Assembly (NCBI GenBank): GCA_963834015.1
Contig: CAWIAG010000004.1
Location: 372,001 to 436,000 of the forward strand
DNA from: FEN-1297 sp963834015
GTDB taxonomy: Bacteria; Bacteroidota; Ignavibacteria; Ignavibacteriales; Ignavibacteriaceae
Length of the DNA stretch: 64,000 nt
Reading direction: 5' to 3'
Notes under the pieces: model-generated
What the model saw: the letters and a program-made list of their open reading frames with translations, nothing else
Database searches by the model: none
Told to the model about the DNA's origin: nothing
Position numbers and translations under genes: made by a program
Shown: piece by piece, positions 27,189 through 35,516 of the stretch
How the letters are laid out: each line of letters begins with the position of its first letter
How positions within the stretch are numbered: position 1 is the first letter of the stretch

Positions 27189-27984
27189 TAAAATCCTTGT
27201 AGTTATGGAAAAGTTCATTTGATTTATTCAAGCTCACCGGCTGTTGTAACATTTCTTCACGTAGTTTTACCACTTCACCTATAATAATCAGGGCAGGGTA
27301 TTTTATATCCACGCTAAGATTTAAAATATTCTCCAGCGTTCCAATTAATATCCTTTGATCGCTGCATGTACCTTTTTCTATAATTGCAACCGGTGTGGAT
27401 TCAGGTATGCCGTTGTTTAATAATTCATTGACAATTATTGAAAGCTTTCCGATTCCCATAAATATCACCAGCGTATCTACCGATGAAGCAATCTTTTTAA
27501 TATCTACCGGTTTATCTTTTGAACCGCACCCGTGCCCGGTAATAAATGCAACACTCGAAGAAACCCCGCGGTGTGTTAACGGAATTCCTGCATAAGCCGG
27601 GACTGCAATTCCGGATGAAATTCCAGGTATAACTTCCCATTCAATACCTGCGTTATTAAGTGCAATTGCTTCCTCACCGCCTCTTCCGAAAATAAACGGG
27701 TCGCCGCCTTTAAGCCGCACAATAATTTTATTTTGTGAAGCATAAAAAATCATTAAATTATTAACTTCATCCTGTGTAATCCGGTTTTCATGCCTTGATT
27801 CTCCGATAAAGATCTTAATTGAATCTTTTGACGTATACCGCAGTAATTCCTGGTTGACTAATCCGTCAAATATAATCACATCACTTTTTTTTAAAATTTC
27901 ATAACCCTTCAGTGTGATTAATTCCGGATCGCCCGGTCCCGCGCCAACTAAGTAAACTTTTCCGTTTGATTTAAATTCTTTCAT
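27163..27984 (-). CDS. cobA: Uroporphyrinogen-III C-methyltransferase
   Basis: Makes precorrin-2 from uroporphyrinogen III with two SAM. Start taken at 27984 (MKEFKSNGKVYLVGAGPGDP), 10 bp after the upstream gene. About 273 aa. Motifs: VGAGPGDPELITLKG, VRLKGGDPFIFGRGGEEA, PGISSGIAVPAYAGIPLTHR and VIFMGIGKL. The siroheme enzymes appear here as two overlapping genes (SUMT, MET8-like), not as one CysG fusion. Confidence 0.94.
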   Translation of the reverse strand: MKEFKSNGKVYLVGAGPGDPELITLKGYEILKKSDVIIFDGLVNQELLRYTSKDSIKIFIGESRHENRITQDEVNNLMIFYASQNKIIVRLKGGDPFIFGRGGEEAIALNNAGIEWEVIPGISSGIAVPAYAGIPLTHRGVSSSVAFITGHGCGSKDKPVDIKKIASSVDTLVIFMGIGKLSIIVNELLNNGIPESTPVAIIEKGTCSDQRILIGTLENILNLSVDIKYPALIIIGEVVKLREEMLQQPVSLNKSNELFHNYKDFNEVLTYIS

Positions 27985-27994
27985 GATTCTTCTG

Positions 27995-28453
27995 TTAAAT
28001 CTCCACTTCAAGTTTATCGGCATAGATTCCTGATTGATTTATATTCAATGAGATTTCGCCTTCATCTGTTTTTATCGCAATGCCGTAAACTCCTGGTAAA
28101 TTAAGGGAGAATGAAATGCTTTCTATCTTTTGAGATTGAAGTATCATTAGCGATTTGTTCAGTTTATCGATATTATCTTTTTGCTTCTTGCCTGTGGGTG
28201 TTTTCCCATAAAGTCTGAATATTTTTTGCTCATCCACATAACTGTATTTTCTTCTGATCTCACCCGAGCTTAATAATAATTCCAATACCTTGCTTAATAA
28301 GTATAATTGTGTGTCATCGATATTTTGACTCTCAATCGCACTTATCAGGTTTTCAAATTCATTCTTTGTTTTTTCATTTACGGCAGTCTTCTTTGATAAA
28401 ATATTTATCTCTTCCCGTATTATTTCTTTTTCGTCATTATTAATTTCAAGCAT
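27995..28453 (-). CDS. Unknown protein in the sulfate reduction operon
   Basis: Protein of 152 aa, not recognised. The first half is helical and charged (DEKEIIREEINILSKKTAVN). The middle has KYSYVDEQKIFRLYGKTPTG, which could be a small DNA- or RNA-binding helix pair. The end is beta-rich (SFSLNLPGVYGIAIKTDEGE). There is no signal peptide, membrane segment or Cys. It lies between cysH and the SUMT gene, 10 bp before the latter, so it is surely co-transcribed. A role as an accessory or regulatory protein of sulfur or siroheme metabolism is only a guess from context. Confidence 0.75.
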   Translation of the reverse strand: MLEINNDEKEIIREEINILSKKTAVNEKTKNEFENLISAIESQNIDDTQLYLLSKVLELLLSSGEIRRKYSYVDEQKIFRLYGKTPTGKKQKDNIDKLNKSLMILQSQKIESISFSLNLPGVYGIAIKTDEGEISLNINQSGIYADKLEVEI

Positions 28454-28504
28454 ATATACCTTCTATACTATTAAAGTATCGCTGCATTTTAACCCGGAAG
28501 AAAA

Positions 28505-28575
28505 TCTAAAACCCCCTCTACGGAGTGTAGGGGTTTGTTGAAGCGACTAATTTTAGAAAACCTCAGCAAATTCCA
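28505..28575 (+). repeat. Interspersed repeat, family G copy D
   Basis: ACCCCCTCTACGGAGTGTAG, GGGTTTGTTGAAGCGACTAA, TTTTAGAAAACCTCAGCAAA. It resembles the copy at 19130-19190 and fills the gap between cysH and the unknown gene. Confidence 0.7.
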
Positions 28576-28597
28576 TTATCCGTTCACTCATTCATTC

Positions 28598-29386
28598 CTA
28601 TCGTCCATCTCCCAGCAGCGCCTTCAGCTCATGTTCAAAACCGCCTGTTTCAATGCTGCAATGCATCCCGCATTCCTTTGGTGCATCTTTTTCCCACCAC
28701 CATCTTCCATCCCGTGACTCTTCGCCCGGATTTATTGCTCTTGTACAAGGCTCGCATCCTATACTTGTGTAACCTTTTGCATACAAAGGATGGCGTGGTA
28801 CATTATTTAAAGCAGTATATTCTTCCACTTCTTCTTCACTCCAATCCGCTAAAGGATTAAGTTTTACAATTGCACCGTGATCGTGGTCCAGTTCTATTTT
28901 TCTTATATTTACTCTTGATGCCCATTGGTCCCGTCGCAATCCCGTAATCCATGCATCAAACCCGTCTAAAGCTTTTTGAAGCGGTCTTACTTTTCTTACC
29001 TGGCAGCAGAGCAGCCTGGAATTAACACTTTTATAAAATGAATTTACTCCATTTGTAGCAACAAATTTTTCTACTTCTGTCGTATCCGGGTATCTCACTT
29101 CAATGTTAATCCCGTAATGATCTCTTACCTCGTCGATAAATGCATAAGATTCTTCACCCAGTCTGCCCGTATCGACAGTAATTATTTTAACATCCGGTTT
29201 TATTTTATAGGCCATATCCAGCAAGGTCATTCCCTCCGATTGAAAGCTTGTTATAATCGCAAGCCTGGAACCAAACTTCTCAACAGCCCACTCAATTAAT
29301 TCCTGCGGGTCTTTATCGTCGTATTCAACAGCAAGTTCGCCTATTTCCAGTTCATCAAGCATAATGGATTTGTTTTCGTTACTCAT
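28598..29386 (-). CDS. cysH: Phosphoadenylyl/adenylyl-sulfate reductase (Fe-S type)
   Basis: Reduces activated sulfate to sulfite with thioredoxin. The 262-aa protein has the PP-loop-like ITSFQSEGMTLLDMAYKI and TVDTGRLGEESYAF. It has the Cys pair CCQVRKVRPL and the second pair GCEPCTRAI that together bind a [4Fe-4S] cluster, and the C-terminal KECGMHC catalytic Cys region. The two Cys pairs are typical of enzymes that take APS directly and are absent from enteric PAPS reductases. It lies 27 bp downstream of sir. Confidence 0.94.
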   Translation of the reverse strand: MSNENKSIMLDELEIGELAVEYDDKDPQELIEWAVEKFGSRLAIITSFQSEGMTLLDMAYKIKPDVKIITVDTGRLGEESYAFIDEVRDHYGINIEVRYPDTTEVEKFVATNGVNSFYKSVNSRLLCCQVRKVRPLQKALDGFDAWITGLRRDQWASRVNIRKIELDHDHGAIVKLNPLADWSEEEVEEYTALNNVPRHPLYAKGYTSIGCEPCTRAINPGEESRDGRWWWEKDAPKECGMHCSIETGGFEHELKALLGDGR

Positions 29387-29413
29387 AGTCCTGTCCGTTC
29401 AATAATTATTTTT

Positions 29414-31036
29414 TTAAACACCTGCATCCGTACCGTCAATTATTTTTTGAAGCCGGGGGTCGTCATTTTTAATACAGAAATTTTGAAAACTAAAAGAAGA
29501 GTCTTCTTTAAGTTTTTCCTTCTGGTATACTTTTATTAATCTTTCAAGTGCATACTTTACATTCTCCGCGGGTATTCTTCTGCCGACAGGTTTTCCTATT
29601 GCTGCCGATTCATGCCGGCCTCCGCGTAATATAATATCGTAAGCGGGAATTTTCTCGCCGTCTGCTGTTCTTGCAGTAGTCCCCATCAGGCCTATATCTC
29701 CGATCCAGTGATGGCCGCATGCATGCGGGCAGGCGTCAAGATTTATTCGCAGATTTTCTTCCCGGCTTCCGGTTGTCTTTTCAAGATGTTCAATAATATC
29801 AAGCAGGCGTTGCTTTGTTTCTGCAACTGCAAAATTGCAAAATGGCTCGCCCGTGCATGCAATTCCCTTACCCAGCAGATTTCTTTTTATATCTAAACCG
29901 ATTTGTTCTGCGGAACTTAATACGTCGTCAACGTATTCTTTTTTTATGTTTGCTAAAATTAAATTTTGCTGCCGTGTAAGTCTTACGTCGCCGTTTTCCT
30001 GTTCAGCCAGGTCTGCAAGTTTTATCATTTGCAGGCCGGTTAATCTTCCCGAAGCAACAGGCAGGCCGATATAAACCAATCCTTCCTGCTTCTGGTCATT
30101 TATTCCCAGGTGGTCTGTTTCTTCTTCCGGTTTAGGGCGCTTTGTAAAATCATCAAGCTTATATCCCAAAACCTCTTCTACTCTTTTCCTGAATTCCTCT
30201 ATGCCGAGATCATCTATCATAAATTTTATTCTGGCTTTTACAGTTGACCGTCTGTAAGTCAGGTCGTTTTTCCATACATCAAGCACAGCTTTTACAAATG
30301 TGCTTACCTCGTTTAATTTTATAAAAACGTCAAGATGCCTGGAGAGCCTTGGAACAGTGGATAGTCCGCCGCCAAGCCGGACGGTAAATCCGAATTCTTC
30401 TATTCCGTTAATTGCTCTCTTTACTCCGATAAGCGCCTGGCAGTGAATTTCAGGAAGGTTGCATTGATGTGGGCAGGCAGAAACTGTAATTTTATGTTTC
30501 CTCGGTAGATTAGAATATTCCCTGTTGCCTGTCAGCAAAGTTGCCAGTTCATCAATTACAGGTCTTACATCAAACAATTCGTTTTTCGCGATCCCGGCTA
30601 CCGGGCAGCCAGTTATATTTCTTACAACATCACCGCATGCGCCGAGAGTTGTTAACCCGGCACCTTTTAATGTTTGAAAAATATCAGGCAGGTTTTCCAT
30701 ACGGATCGAATGAAGTTGTATATCCTGCCGTGTAGTTATATCGCCGTATCCAGCTCCGTATAATTCCGAAATATGACCGATGGTTCTTATTTTTTTTGGT
30801 GTAAGTATCCCGTCGGGAATTTTAATCCTCATCATGAATCCGCCTGTTTTAGGCTTCTGATGATAAAGGCCGTACCATTGCAGCCTTACGATATCATCCT
30901 CGCTGACTATTTCATAACCTTTTTCAATTAAGTCCGGAAGCTCTTGAATGATATCAAGCGGCATCTTTTCGGCTTTAAGCCTTTCCCTTGAATTTTTTTT
31001 GATAATCTCTTCGTATGTTAATTCTTTTACTGCCAT
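29414..31036 (-). CDS. sir: Sulfite reductase, ferredoxin/siroheme type
   Basis: Siroheme and [4Fe-4S] enzyme of the nitrite/sulfite reductase family. The 540-aa protein has two NIR/SIR repeats (ferredoxin-like half-domains near residues 60-130 and 325-395). Cluster ligands appear in CTGEPFCNFAVAETK and DACPHACGHHWIGDIG; another Cys motif is in the first half (GACGDVVRNITGCP). A nitrite reductase is not excluded by sequence, but the operon with cysH, cysC, cysD and cysN argues for sulfite. It is the first gene of the operon and is preceded by the tandem leader/terminator modules. Confidence 0.92.
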   Translation of the reverse strand: MAVKELTYEEIIKKNSRERLKAEKMPLDIIQELPDLIEKGYEIVSEDDIVRLQWYGLYHQKPKTGGFMMRIKIPDGILTPKKIRTIGHISELYGAGYGDITTRQDIQLHSIRMENLPDIFQTLKGAGLTTLGACGDVVRNITGCPVAGIAKNELFDVRPVIDELATLLTGNREYSNLPRKHKITVSACPHQCNLPEIHCQALIGVKRAINGIEEFGFTVRLGGGLSTVPRLSRHLDVFIKLNEVSTFVKAVLDVWKNDLTYRRSTVKARIKFMIDDLGIEEFRKRVEEVLGYKLDDFTKRPKPEEETDHLGINDQKQEGLVYIGLPVASGRLTGLQMIKLADLAEQENGDVRLTRQQNLILANIKKEYVDDVLSSAEQIGLDIKRNLLGKGIACTGEPFCNFAVAETKQRLLDIIEHLEKTTGSREENLRINLDACPHACGHHWIGDIGLMGTTARTADGEKIPAYDIILRGGRHESAAIGKPVGRRIPAENVKYALERLIKVYQKEKLKEDSSFSFQNFCIKNDDPRLQKIIDGTDAGV

Positions 31037-31065
31037 TAATTATTCCTATACATTCGGTGTTATAA

Positions 31066-31100
31066 CAAAAAACCCGCTGCTTTTTAAGAACAGCGGGTCT
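31066..31100 (-). terminator. Leader terminator T2 of the sulfate operon
   Basis: On the minus strand ACCCGCTG (31098-31091) pairs with CAGCGGGT (31079-31072), then five more Ts. It lies 30 bp before the sir start codon, so it must be read through for the operon to be expressed. Its 5' arm and loop (GCTGTTC, 31094-31088) can instead pair with GAACGGC (31145-31139) inside leader ORF 2. Confidence 0.9.
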
Positions 31101-31124
31101 TTTATTTTTTTAATGATTTGTTTT

Positions 31125-31241
31125 TTAACCAAGACTTTGCCGTTCATCCATATAATTCTTGCATAAACATACTGTGCCTGTACAACAAGCTTGCATTAAA
31201 CAACAAGCGCTATTCATATTATACATATTACTCTTCATCAT
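31125..31241 (-). CDS. Leader peptide 2, cysteine-rich, 38 aa
   Basis: A short ORF beginning ATGATG (31241) and ending TAA (31127-31125), 25 bp before terminator T2. The core ACCLMQACCTGTVCLC contains six Cys codons, including two adjacent pairs; six Met codons are present in all. The codons before the stop (Asp-Glu-Arg-Gln) contain GAACGGC, which can pair with the T2 5' arm. No good Shine-Dalgarno is seen before the first ATG; a GAAGAG precedes the Met at position 6. Likely a regulatory ORF whose translation speed senses Cys-tRNA. Confidence 0.75.
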   Translation of the reverse strand: MMKSNMYNMNSACCLMQACCTGTVCLCKNYMDERQSLG

Positions 31242-31249
31242 AATTTTTT

Positions 31250-31292
31250 TCTTAGTGTATCTTCGTGTTCTCAGTGTCTTAGTGGTGAAACT
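31250..31292 (+). repeat. Interspersed repeat between the two leader modules
   Basis: CTTAGTGTATCTTCGTGTTC, then TCAGTGTCTTAGTGGTGAAA. It resembles a dispersed repeat found in many environmental bacterial genomes (CTTxGTGxxTTxGTGGTGAA). It separates leader module 1 from module 2. Confidence 0.5.
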
Positions 31293-31353
31293 GTTTTTGT
31301 TTTCATCTTTTTATCCATTATTACCAAGAGCTTTCCAAATGACCATTTAAAAC

Positions 31354-31387
31354 AAAAAAGTCTTTCATATTTATTTTGAAAGACTTT
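31354..31387 (-). terminator. Leader terminator T1 of the sulfate operon
   Basis: On the minus strand AAAGTCTTTCA (31387-31377) pairs perfectly with TGAAAGACTTT (31367-31357), loop of nine, followed by further Ts. It lies 32 bp after the stop of leader ORF 1. The GTCTTTCA of its 5' arm can instead pair with TGGAAGAC (31431-31424) inside leader ORF 1. Confidence 0.88.
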
Positions 31388-31419
31388 GCAGATAAATAAC
31401 TTTACTATTGAAGCATTTT

Positions 31420-31461
31420 TTAGGTCTTCCAAAATAAAAAACAACACGTACAACATCCCAT
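31420..31461 (-). CDS. Leader peptide 1, MGCCTCC, 13 aa
   Basis: ATG at 31461, stop TAA at 31422-31420. Product MGCCTCCFLFWKT: four of the first seven residues are Cys. The last codons (TGG AAG ACC) form the strand that can block terminator T1. A longer overlapping frame (31456-31271) runs through T1 and lacks any family resemblance; it is not favoured. There is no clear Shine-Dalgarno. Confidence 0.72.
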   Translation of the reverse strand: MGCCTCCFLFWKT

Positions 31462-31539
31462 GAAGCTGTGCTTGTTGCTATTTATATTACGAAAACTTTT
31501 TTCCATTTTTCTTCTTTATCCGTGTTTAATATTCACGCG

Positions 31540-31569
31540 CAAATATAACAAATGTTTATACTAAAGCAA
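31540..31569 (-). promoter_or_regulatory. Candidate promoter of the sulfate operon (Bacteroidota-like)
   Basis: On the minus strand TTG (31569-31567), then 19 bp, then TATATTTG (31547-31540), fitting the TAnnTTTG -7 element and TTG -33 element of Bacteroidota. Transcription would start near 31533, about 70 nt before leader ORF 1. Confidence 0.5.
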
Positions 31570-31753
31570 GTCGTCCTGCTCATACGCATCGGGTTTAAAT
31601 CGACTGATAAGAATCTCATACTATGTGTGCAATTATTTACAACAAGAATTATAACAACTGTCTAAATAATTTATTTTACAATTTAGCTATTACTACAATT
31701 GTTCAACTGTATTCATTAATGATTATTTTTCTATTATTATAATTCGCCCGAGC
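31570..31753. other. Upstream flank of the sulfate operon
   Basis: AT-rich, no gene and no recognised repeat. A regulator site may lie here, but none could be identified. Confidence 0.4.
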
Positions 31754-31756
31754 TGA

Positions 31757-31993
31757 ACCGGAGGCAAACTAAAGTTTATTATTCTTTTACCCGTACTATT
31801 TCACAAAGCAGTTGCTCAATACCAAACAGATAAACACAGTAAAGGTATAATTAGCTGGACACACCTGACAGTAATGCTTTTCTGTCATTTGTCTAAAGCA
31901 CAATCAATAAGAGAAATAACCAACGGAATATTGTCCCTCTCCGGAAACTCGAACCATTTAGGCATACAAGGTAATTGTCCCGGACTAGTTTGA
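31757..31993 (+). pseudogene. IS4-family transposase remnant (DUF4372 N-terminal part)
   Basis: An open frame of about 79 codons without start codon ends at TGA 31991-31993. It reads LLPVLFHKAVAQYQTDKHSK, then SWTHLTVMLFCHLSKAQSIR and NGILSLSGNSNHLGI. This is the typical N-terminal region of IS4-type transposases of the DUF4372 group. The DDE catalytic part is absent and the following bases do not continue it in any frame I could see. So this is a fossil of an old insertion. No inverted repeats were found. Confidence 0.78.
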
Positions 31994-32970
31994 TTCTAAA
32001 ACTCTGGCAAAAAAAACAGTAGATTTTAAAAAATATAATAATTAATTTCGCCCTCATAAAATTTGAATATTTCTGGCAGAAGTGCTCACTCCGGGAATTA
32101 AAATAAATTGTTTCTTTGATATTATGTTTGACGTATAGAAATATATACGGTATACTATACAAACTATTTTTAACTCGGGAAAATTTCCGTATTTTCTAAA
32201 ACCCCGGTTTTCTAAAATTGCTACGCACCCCGTTTGCCTTCTTTTCTTTAAAGTAAGCAGTAGTACCGGTTCAAAACATATATGTCAACTAAAACAATGT
32301 GCATTTTCCCCTCATTAATAAGGAGGGGATAAAGGGGAGGTCGAAGTAACCGATACAATTCATCTAATTATTATATTTTCGAAACTAATTATAATATATA
32401 TTTTTAGTACCTTAAAAAATCAGCTCGCTTAACTAGTCTGGTATTGTTTGTGCTAATTAAACATAACTCCTTAATTATCAATAAGTTGCCTGGAAAAGTT
32501 TAAATGCTTTATTTTCAATAAGTTACATGATTATTCTACAAAATGGGGGGAAACCCTCTTCCGGCAAGATTAAGTGATTATTTTACAAAGAGTTACTTTA
32601 TTTTCCCTGTGCATTTTTAGTCCCTTGTTTAGCATTATTTGGCATTTTTCATGTTATTTTCGTCCATTTTTTAACATGATTCCCGGAAGACATGACGAGT
32701 TCTAACCTCTATTAATTATTCTATTCCAAAAATATAATCATACTCAATTACATGTTGTGAAATTAATTTATCAGCGGTTCCAAACTCATCATTATTCGTT
32801 TTGGCTCCCATACAGCCAGAGTTAAATGTATAATATACAATAACTTACGTAACATTTTCTTTACAAATTGTGCACTATTTTAGCCATCTTAATATCAAAT
32901 TTCGCCAAATTCTAACAAATTATTAACAATAATCCATTCGTCATAATTCGTATTAATAAATTCGTATGTC
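31994..32970. other. Long non-coding region with G-family repeat
   Basis: No gene supported. At about 32308-32365 a G-family repeat copy: CCCCTCATTAATAAGGAGGG, then GATAAAGGGGAGGTCGAAGT. Just before the yceI stop (32935-32970) there are three TTCGT units like the tails of repeats B and C. The rest is AT-rich and looks like decayed sequence. Confidence 0.55.
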
Positions 32971-33609
32971 TCAAAATTTATTCGTACCAACAATATTTAC
33001 CCCGATATCTATATTATCAGAAACTCTTTTTCCTAATATCATATTCTGTACGTTAAATTTAGATAGAGTAATACTGAAGTTAGCCGTTACTCCAACCAGG
33101 TCGCCCGGTTCGCGGGCTTGTGTTGCAGCGCTTTCATCAAGATATGTTATTGTTACTGTTACCGGGACTTCATTGGTTACCCCGTGCAGATAAAAATCTC
33201 CCGTTACTTTTATTGTAAGTTTATTCGGTGCTGTTTTTTGAACGTTGGTTACTTTTTTTATTTTGTAGATTATTGCCGGATACTTTTCGGCATCAAGCCA
33301 TTTGGGCTCTTTTAGGTCTTTGTCTCTCATTTTTATCCCGGTTTTAAGGGATTCTGTAGGCAGTGATATCTGGCCCTTTAATGTATTCTTTATGTCTTTA
33401 ACATCAAAACTTATCTGTCCGCTTATTACAGTAGTCAGTCCGTCAACTTCATCAAAAGGCGTTACGCTGTGAAATGTTGCCTGGTTTCTTCCTTTGTCGT
33501 CCTTAAATGAAAATGTTTGCGTTCCCTTTGCTTTTACATCAAAACCTTGCGGCAGTGTTGTAACACAGTATATTAAAATTAGGAGTAATGTATTAAGAAC
33601 TAATTTCAT
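32971..33609 (-). CDS. YceI-family lipid-binding-like periplasmic protein
   Basis: Protein of 212 aa with a signal peptide (residues 1-20, hydrophobic LVLNTLLLILIYCVTTL). The YceI beta-barrel domain follows: GQISFDVKDIKN, KDLKEPKWLDAEKYPAIIYK, and ITVKVTGDFYLHGVTNEVPV-like text around residue 135. Homologues bind polyisoprenoids in the periplasm. It overlaps the end of the small membrane protein gene by 17 bp, so the two are coupled. Confidence 0.86.
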   Translation of the reverse strand: MKLVLNTLLLILIYCVTTLPQGFDVKAKGTQTFSFKDDKGRNQATFHSVTPFDEVDGLTTVISGQISFDVKDIKNTLKGQISLPTESLKTGIKMRDKDLKEPKWLDAEKYPAIIYKIKKVTNVQKTAPNKLTIKVTGDFYLHGVTNEVPVTVTITYLDESAATQAREPGDLVGVTANFSITLSKFNVQNMILGKRVSDNIDIGVNIVGTNKF

Positions 33610-33874
33610 TTTTTCTCTTTCGTTTGTCTTTGAATATGAAGAATAAAATTGTTGAAGCTATAATGCTTACGGCAGAAACAATAAGTGTTAAATCCAAACC
33701 CCATATAAATTTATTTTGCCATTCTTTATAGGTGGTGCCGAATAATGGGTCCTTCTTCTCTATAAGAATTTGTGTCTGAGTAAAAACATACGTCCCGTTT
33801 ATTATCCATATAATAAAAACGGCAATTATGATTGTAAGACTTATAGCAAAAGTAATTATTTGTTTTTTATTCAT
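33593..33874 (-). CDS. Small membrane protein, two TM helices
   Basis: Protein of 93 aa, start taken at 33874 (MNKKQIITFAISLTIIIAVF). The frame extends upstream to 34042, but that part has no family character. TM 1 covers about residues 6-26 and TM 2 about 62-82, with a basic tail (KDKRKRKNEISS). It is not recognised. The 17-bp overlap with yceI suggests joint function, perhaps electron transfer or lipid handling; unproven. Confidence 0.7.
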   Translation of the reverse strand: MNKKQIITFAISLTIIIAVFIIWIINGTYVFTQTQILIEKKDPLFGTTYKEWQNKFIWGLDLTLIVSAVSIIASTILFFIFKDKRKRKNEISS

Positions 33875-34311
33875 ATCAATTTCTATCAGAATTCCTATTT
33901 CAAGATCCCGCTGAGATGAAATGTTTGTATCCCCAGGTGTAATTCCGGGTAAAAAAACCGACACAACACTCAGATCTTTAATCCATTCAATATCCATCTC
34001 TATGAAAGATACTGCCTGTCTGTGCCATCTAGGCGGTGGCACCGATTCGATCGGGAGATTTAGTGTGAGTTATTTTAACACAATCTAATCCTCACGAACC
34101 ATCATAATTAAAACATATTCCAATCCCATCAGCTTCGTCATCATGGGTAAAATTTTCCGACAATAACTTATCAATCATAAATTTTATTTTATATTCAATA
34201 ACACACTAATTTAAGAGCCTATAATTTATCCGGTTATGTTTTATATCAAATGAAGAATATATAATTTTACTCCAAATATCCGCCTGGTTATTTAAATACT
34301 GAAAAAATTAT
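33875..34311. other. Intergenic region
   Basis: No convincing gene. A hairpin GTGCCA-TGGCAC lies around 34020-34040, and a 28-codon minus ORF (34178-34092) lacks a ribosome binding site. This is probably decayed sequence. Confidence 0.4.
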
Positions 34312-35516
34312 ATGGGTAGTCCCAAAATATTCGAAGTTGCAGTCATCGGCGGGGGAATCGTCGGCACATCCACTGCATTAAATTTACTTAAGATTAAAAA
34401 TATTTCCCTGGTGCTATTGGAAGCGGAAGAAAAGTTATCCACTTATCAAACAGGCAATAATAGCGGCGTAATTCATTCGGGAATATATTATAAACCAGGA
34501 TCTCTAAAGGCCATTAACTGTACTGCCGCAGGGAGATGATGTATAAATTTTGTGAACATGAGGGTATAAAGTATGAGCGCTGTGGAAAAATTATTGTTGC
34601 CGTTAATAAAAATGAAATCCCGTTGTTAAACGAACTTGAACAAAAAGGAAATGCAAATGGACTAAAGGGATTAAAACGGCTGTCACCTGGTGAGGTTAAA
34701 GAACGCGAACCTTACATCTCCTGCATTGATGCACTTTTTGTGCCTGAAACCGGGATCGTCGAATATACCCGCGTTACAGAAGCATACGCAAAAATTATTT
34801 TAAACCATGGAGGGGAGATTAGAACGAATTGCAGATTTATTTCTCTTTCAAAAGATGGTAACGATTTAGTCCTGCATACTAGAAGCGGTGAAGTGAGGTC
34901 AAAGTTCGTGGTTAATTGTGCTGGTTTATATTCTGACCGTGTAGCAAAACTTTGCAATGTTGATCCTGAACTCCGGATTGTTCCATTCCGCGGTGAATAT
35001 TATAAGTTAAAAAAAGAAAGAGAACATTTAGTAAATAATTTAATTTATCCTGTTCCCCAACCCGGGTTTCCGTTTCTAGGAGTTCATTTTACAAGAATGA
35101 TTAAAGGAGGAATTGAAGCCGGGCCGAATGCCGTAATTGCATTCAAAAGGGAAGGTTATTCGAAAAAAGATTTTTCTGTTACAGATATTTCCGATATGTT
35201 ATTATACAAAGGTTTTTGGAAAATGGCATTTAAGCATTACAAAATGGGAATTGGTGAATTTTACAGATCGTATTATAAATCGGCCTTTGTAAAAGCTTTG
35301 CAGAAATTGGTTCCCGCTATAGGTTATGATGATTTATATCCCGAAGGTAGTGGTGTCCGTGCCCAGGCGCTCGGATATGACGGTAGCTTAGTTGATGATT
35401 TTCGAATTGTGGAAGCCGAAAAAATGATTCATATCCTAAATTCCCCGTCTCCGGCTGCTACCGCATCCTTAAGTATAGGCAAAACCATCGCACAAAAAAT
35501 TATACATCGTCTATGA
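34312..35516 (+). pseudogene. lhgO: L-2-hydroxyglutarate oxidase, one frameshift
   Basis: FAD enzyme oxidising L-2-hydroxyglutarate to 2-oxoglutarate. Part 1 (34312-34539) has the FAD motif VAVIGGGIVGTSTALNLL and the QTGNNSGVIHSGIYYKPGS family signature. Part 2 (from 34536) continues with MMYKFCEHEGIKYERCGKII, VPETGIVEYTRVTEAYAKII, and the C-terminal PEGSGVRAQALGYDG and LNSPSPAATASLSIG. One base is missing near 34525-34535 (GCAGGGAGATGATG); adding one restores CTAAGEMMYKFC, which aligns with the family. So this is either a sequencing deletion or a recent mutation. Full length about 400 aa is normal. Confidence 0.88.

Noticed and set aside
31271..31456. A 61-codon minus-strand ORF overlapping leader ORF 1
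   Set aside because: It runs through terminator T1 and has no protein character. The overlapping 13-codon Cys-rich frame explains the region better.
31893..32162. An 89-codon minus-strand ORF
   Set aside because: It is antisense to the IS4-type transposase remnant and has no recognisable domain.
34092..34178. A 28-codon minus-strand ORF
   Set aside because: No ribosome binding site, no similarity, and it lies in decayed sequence.
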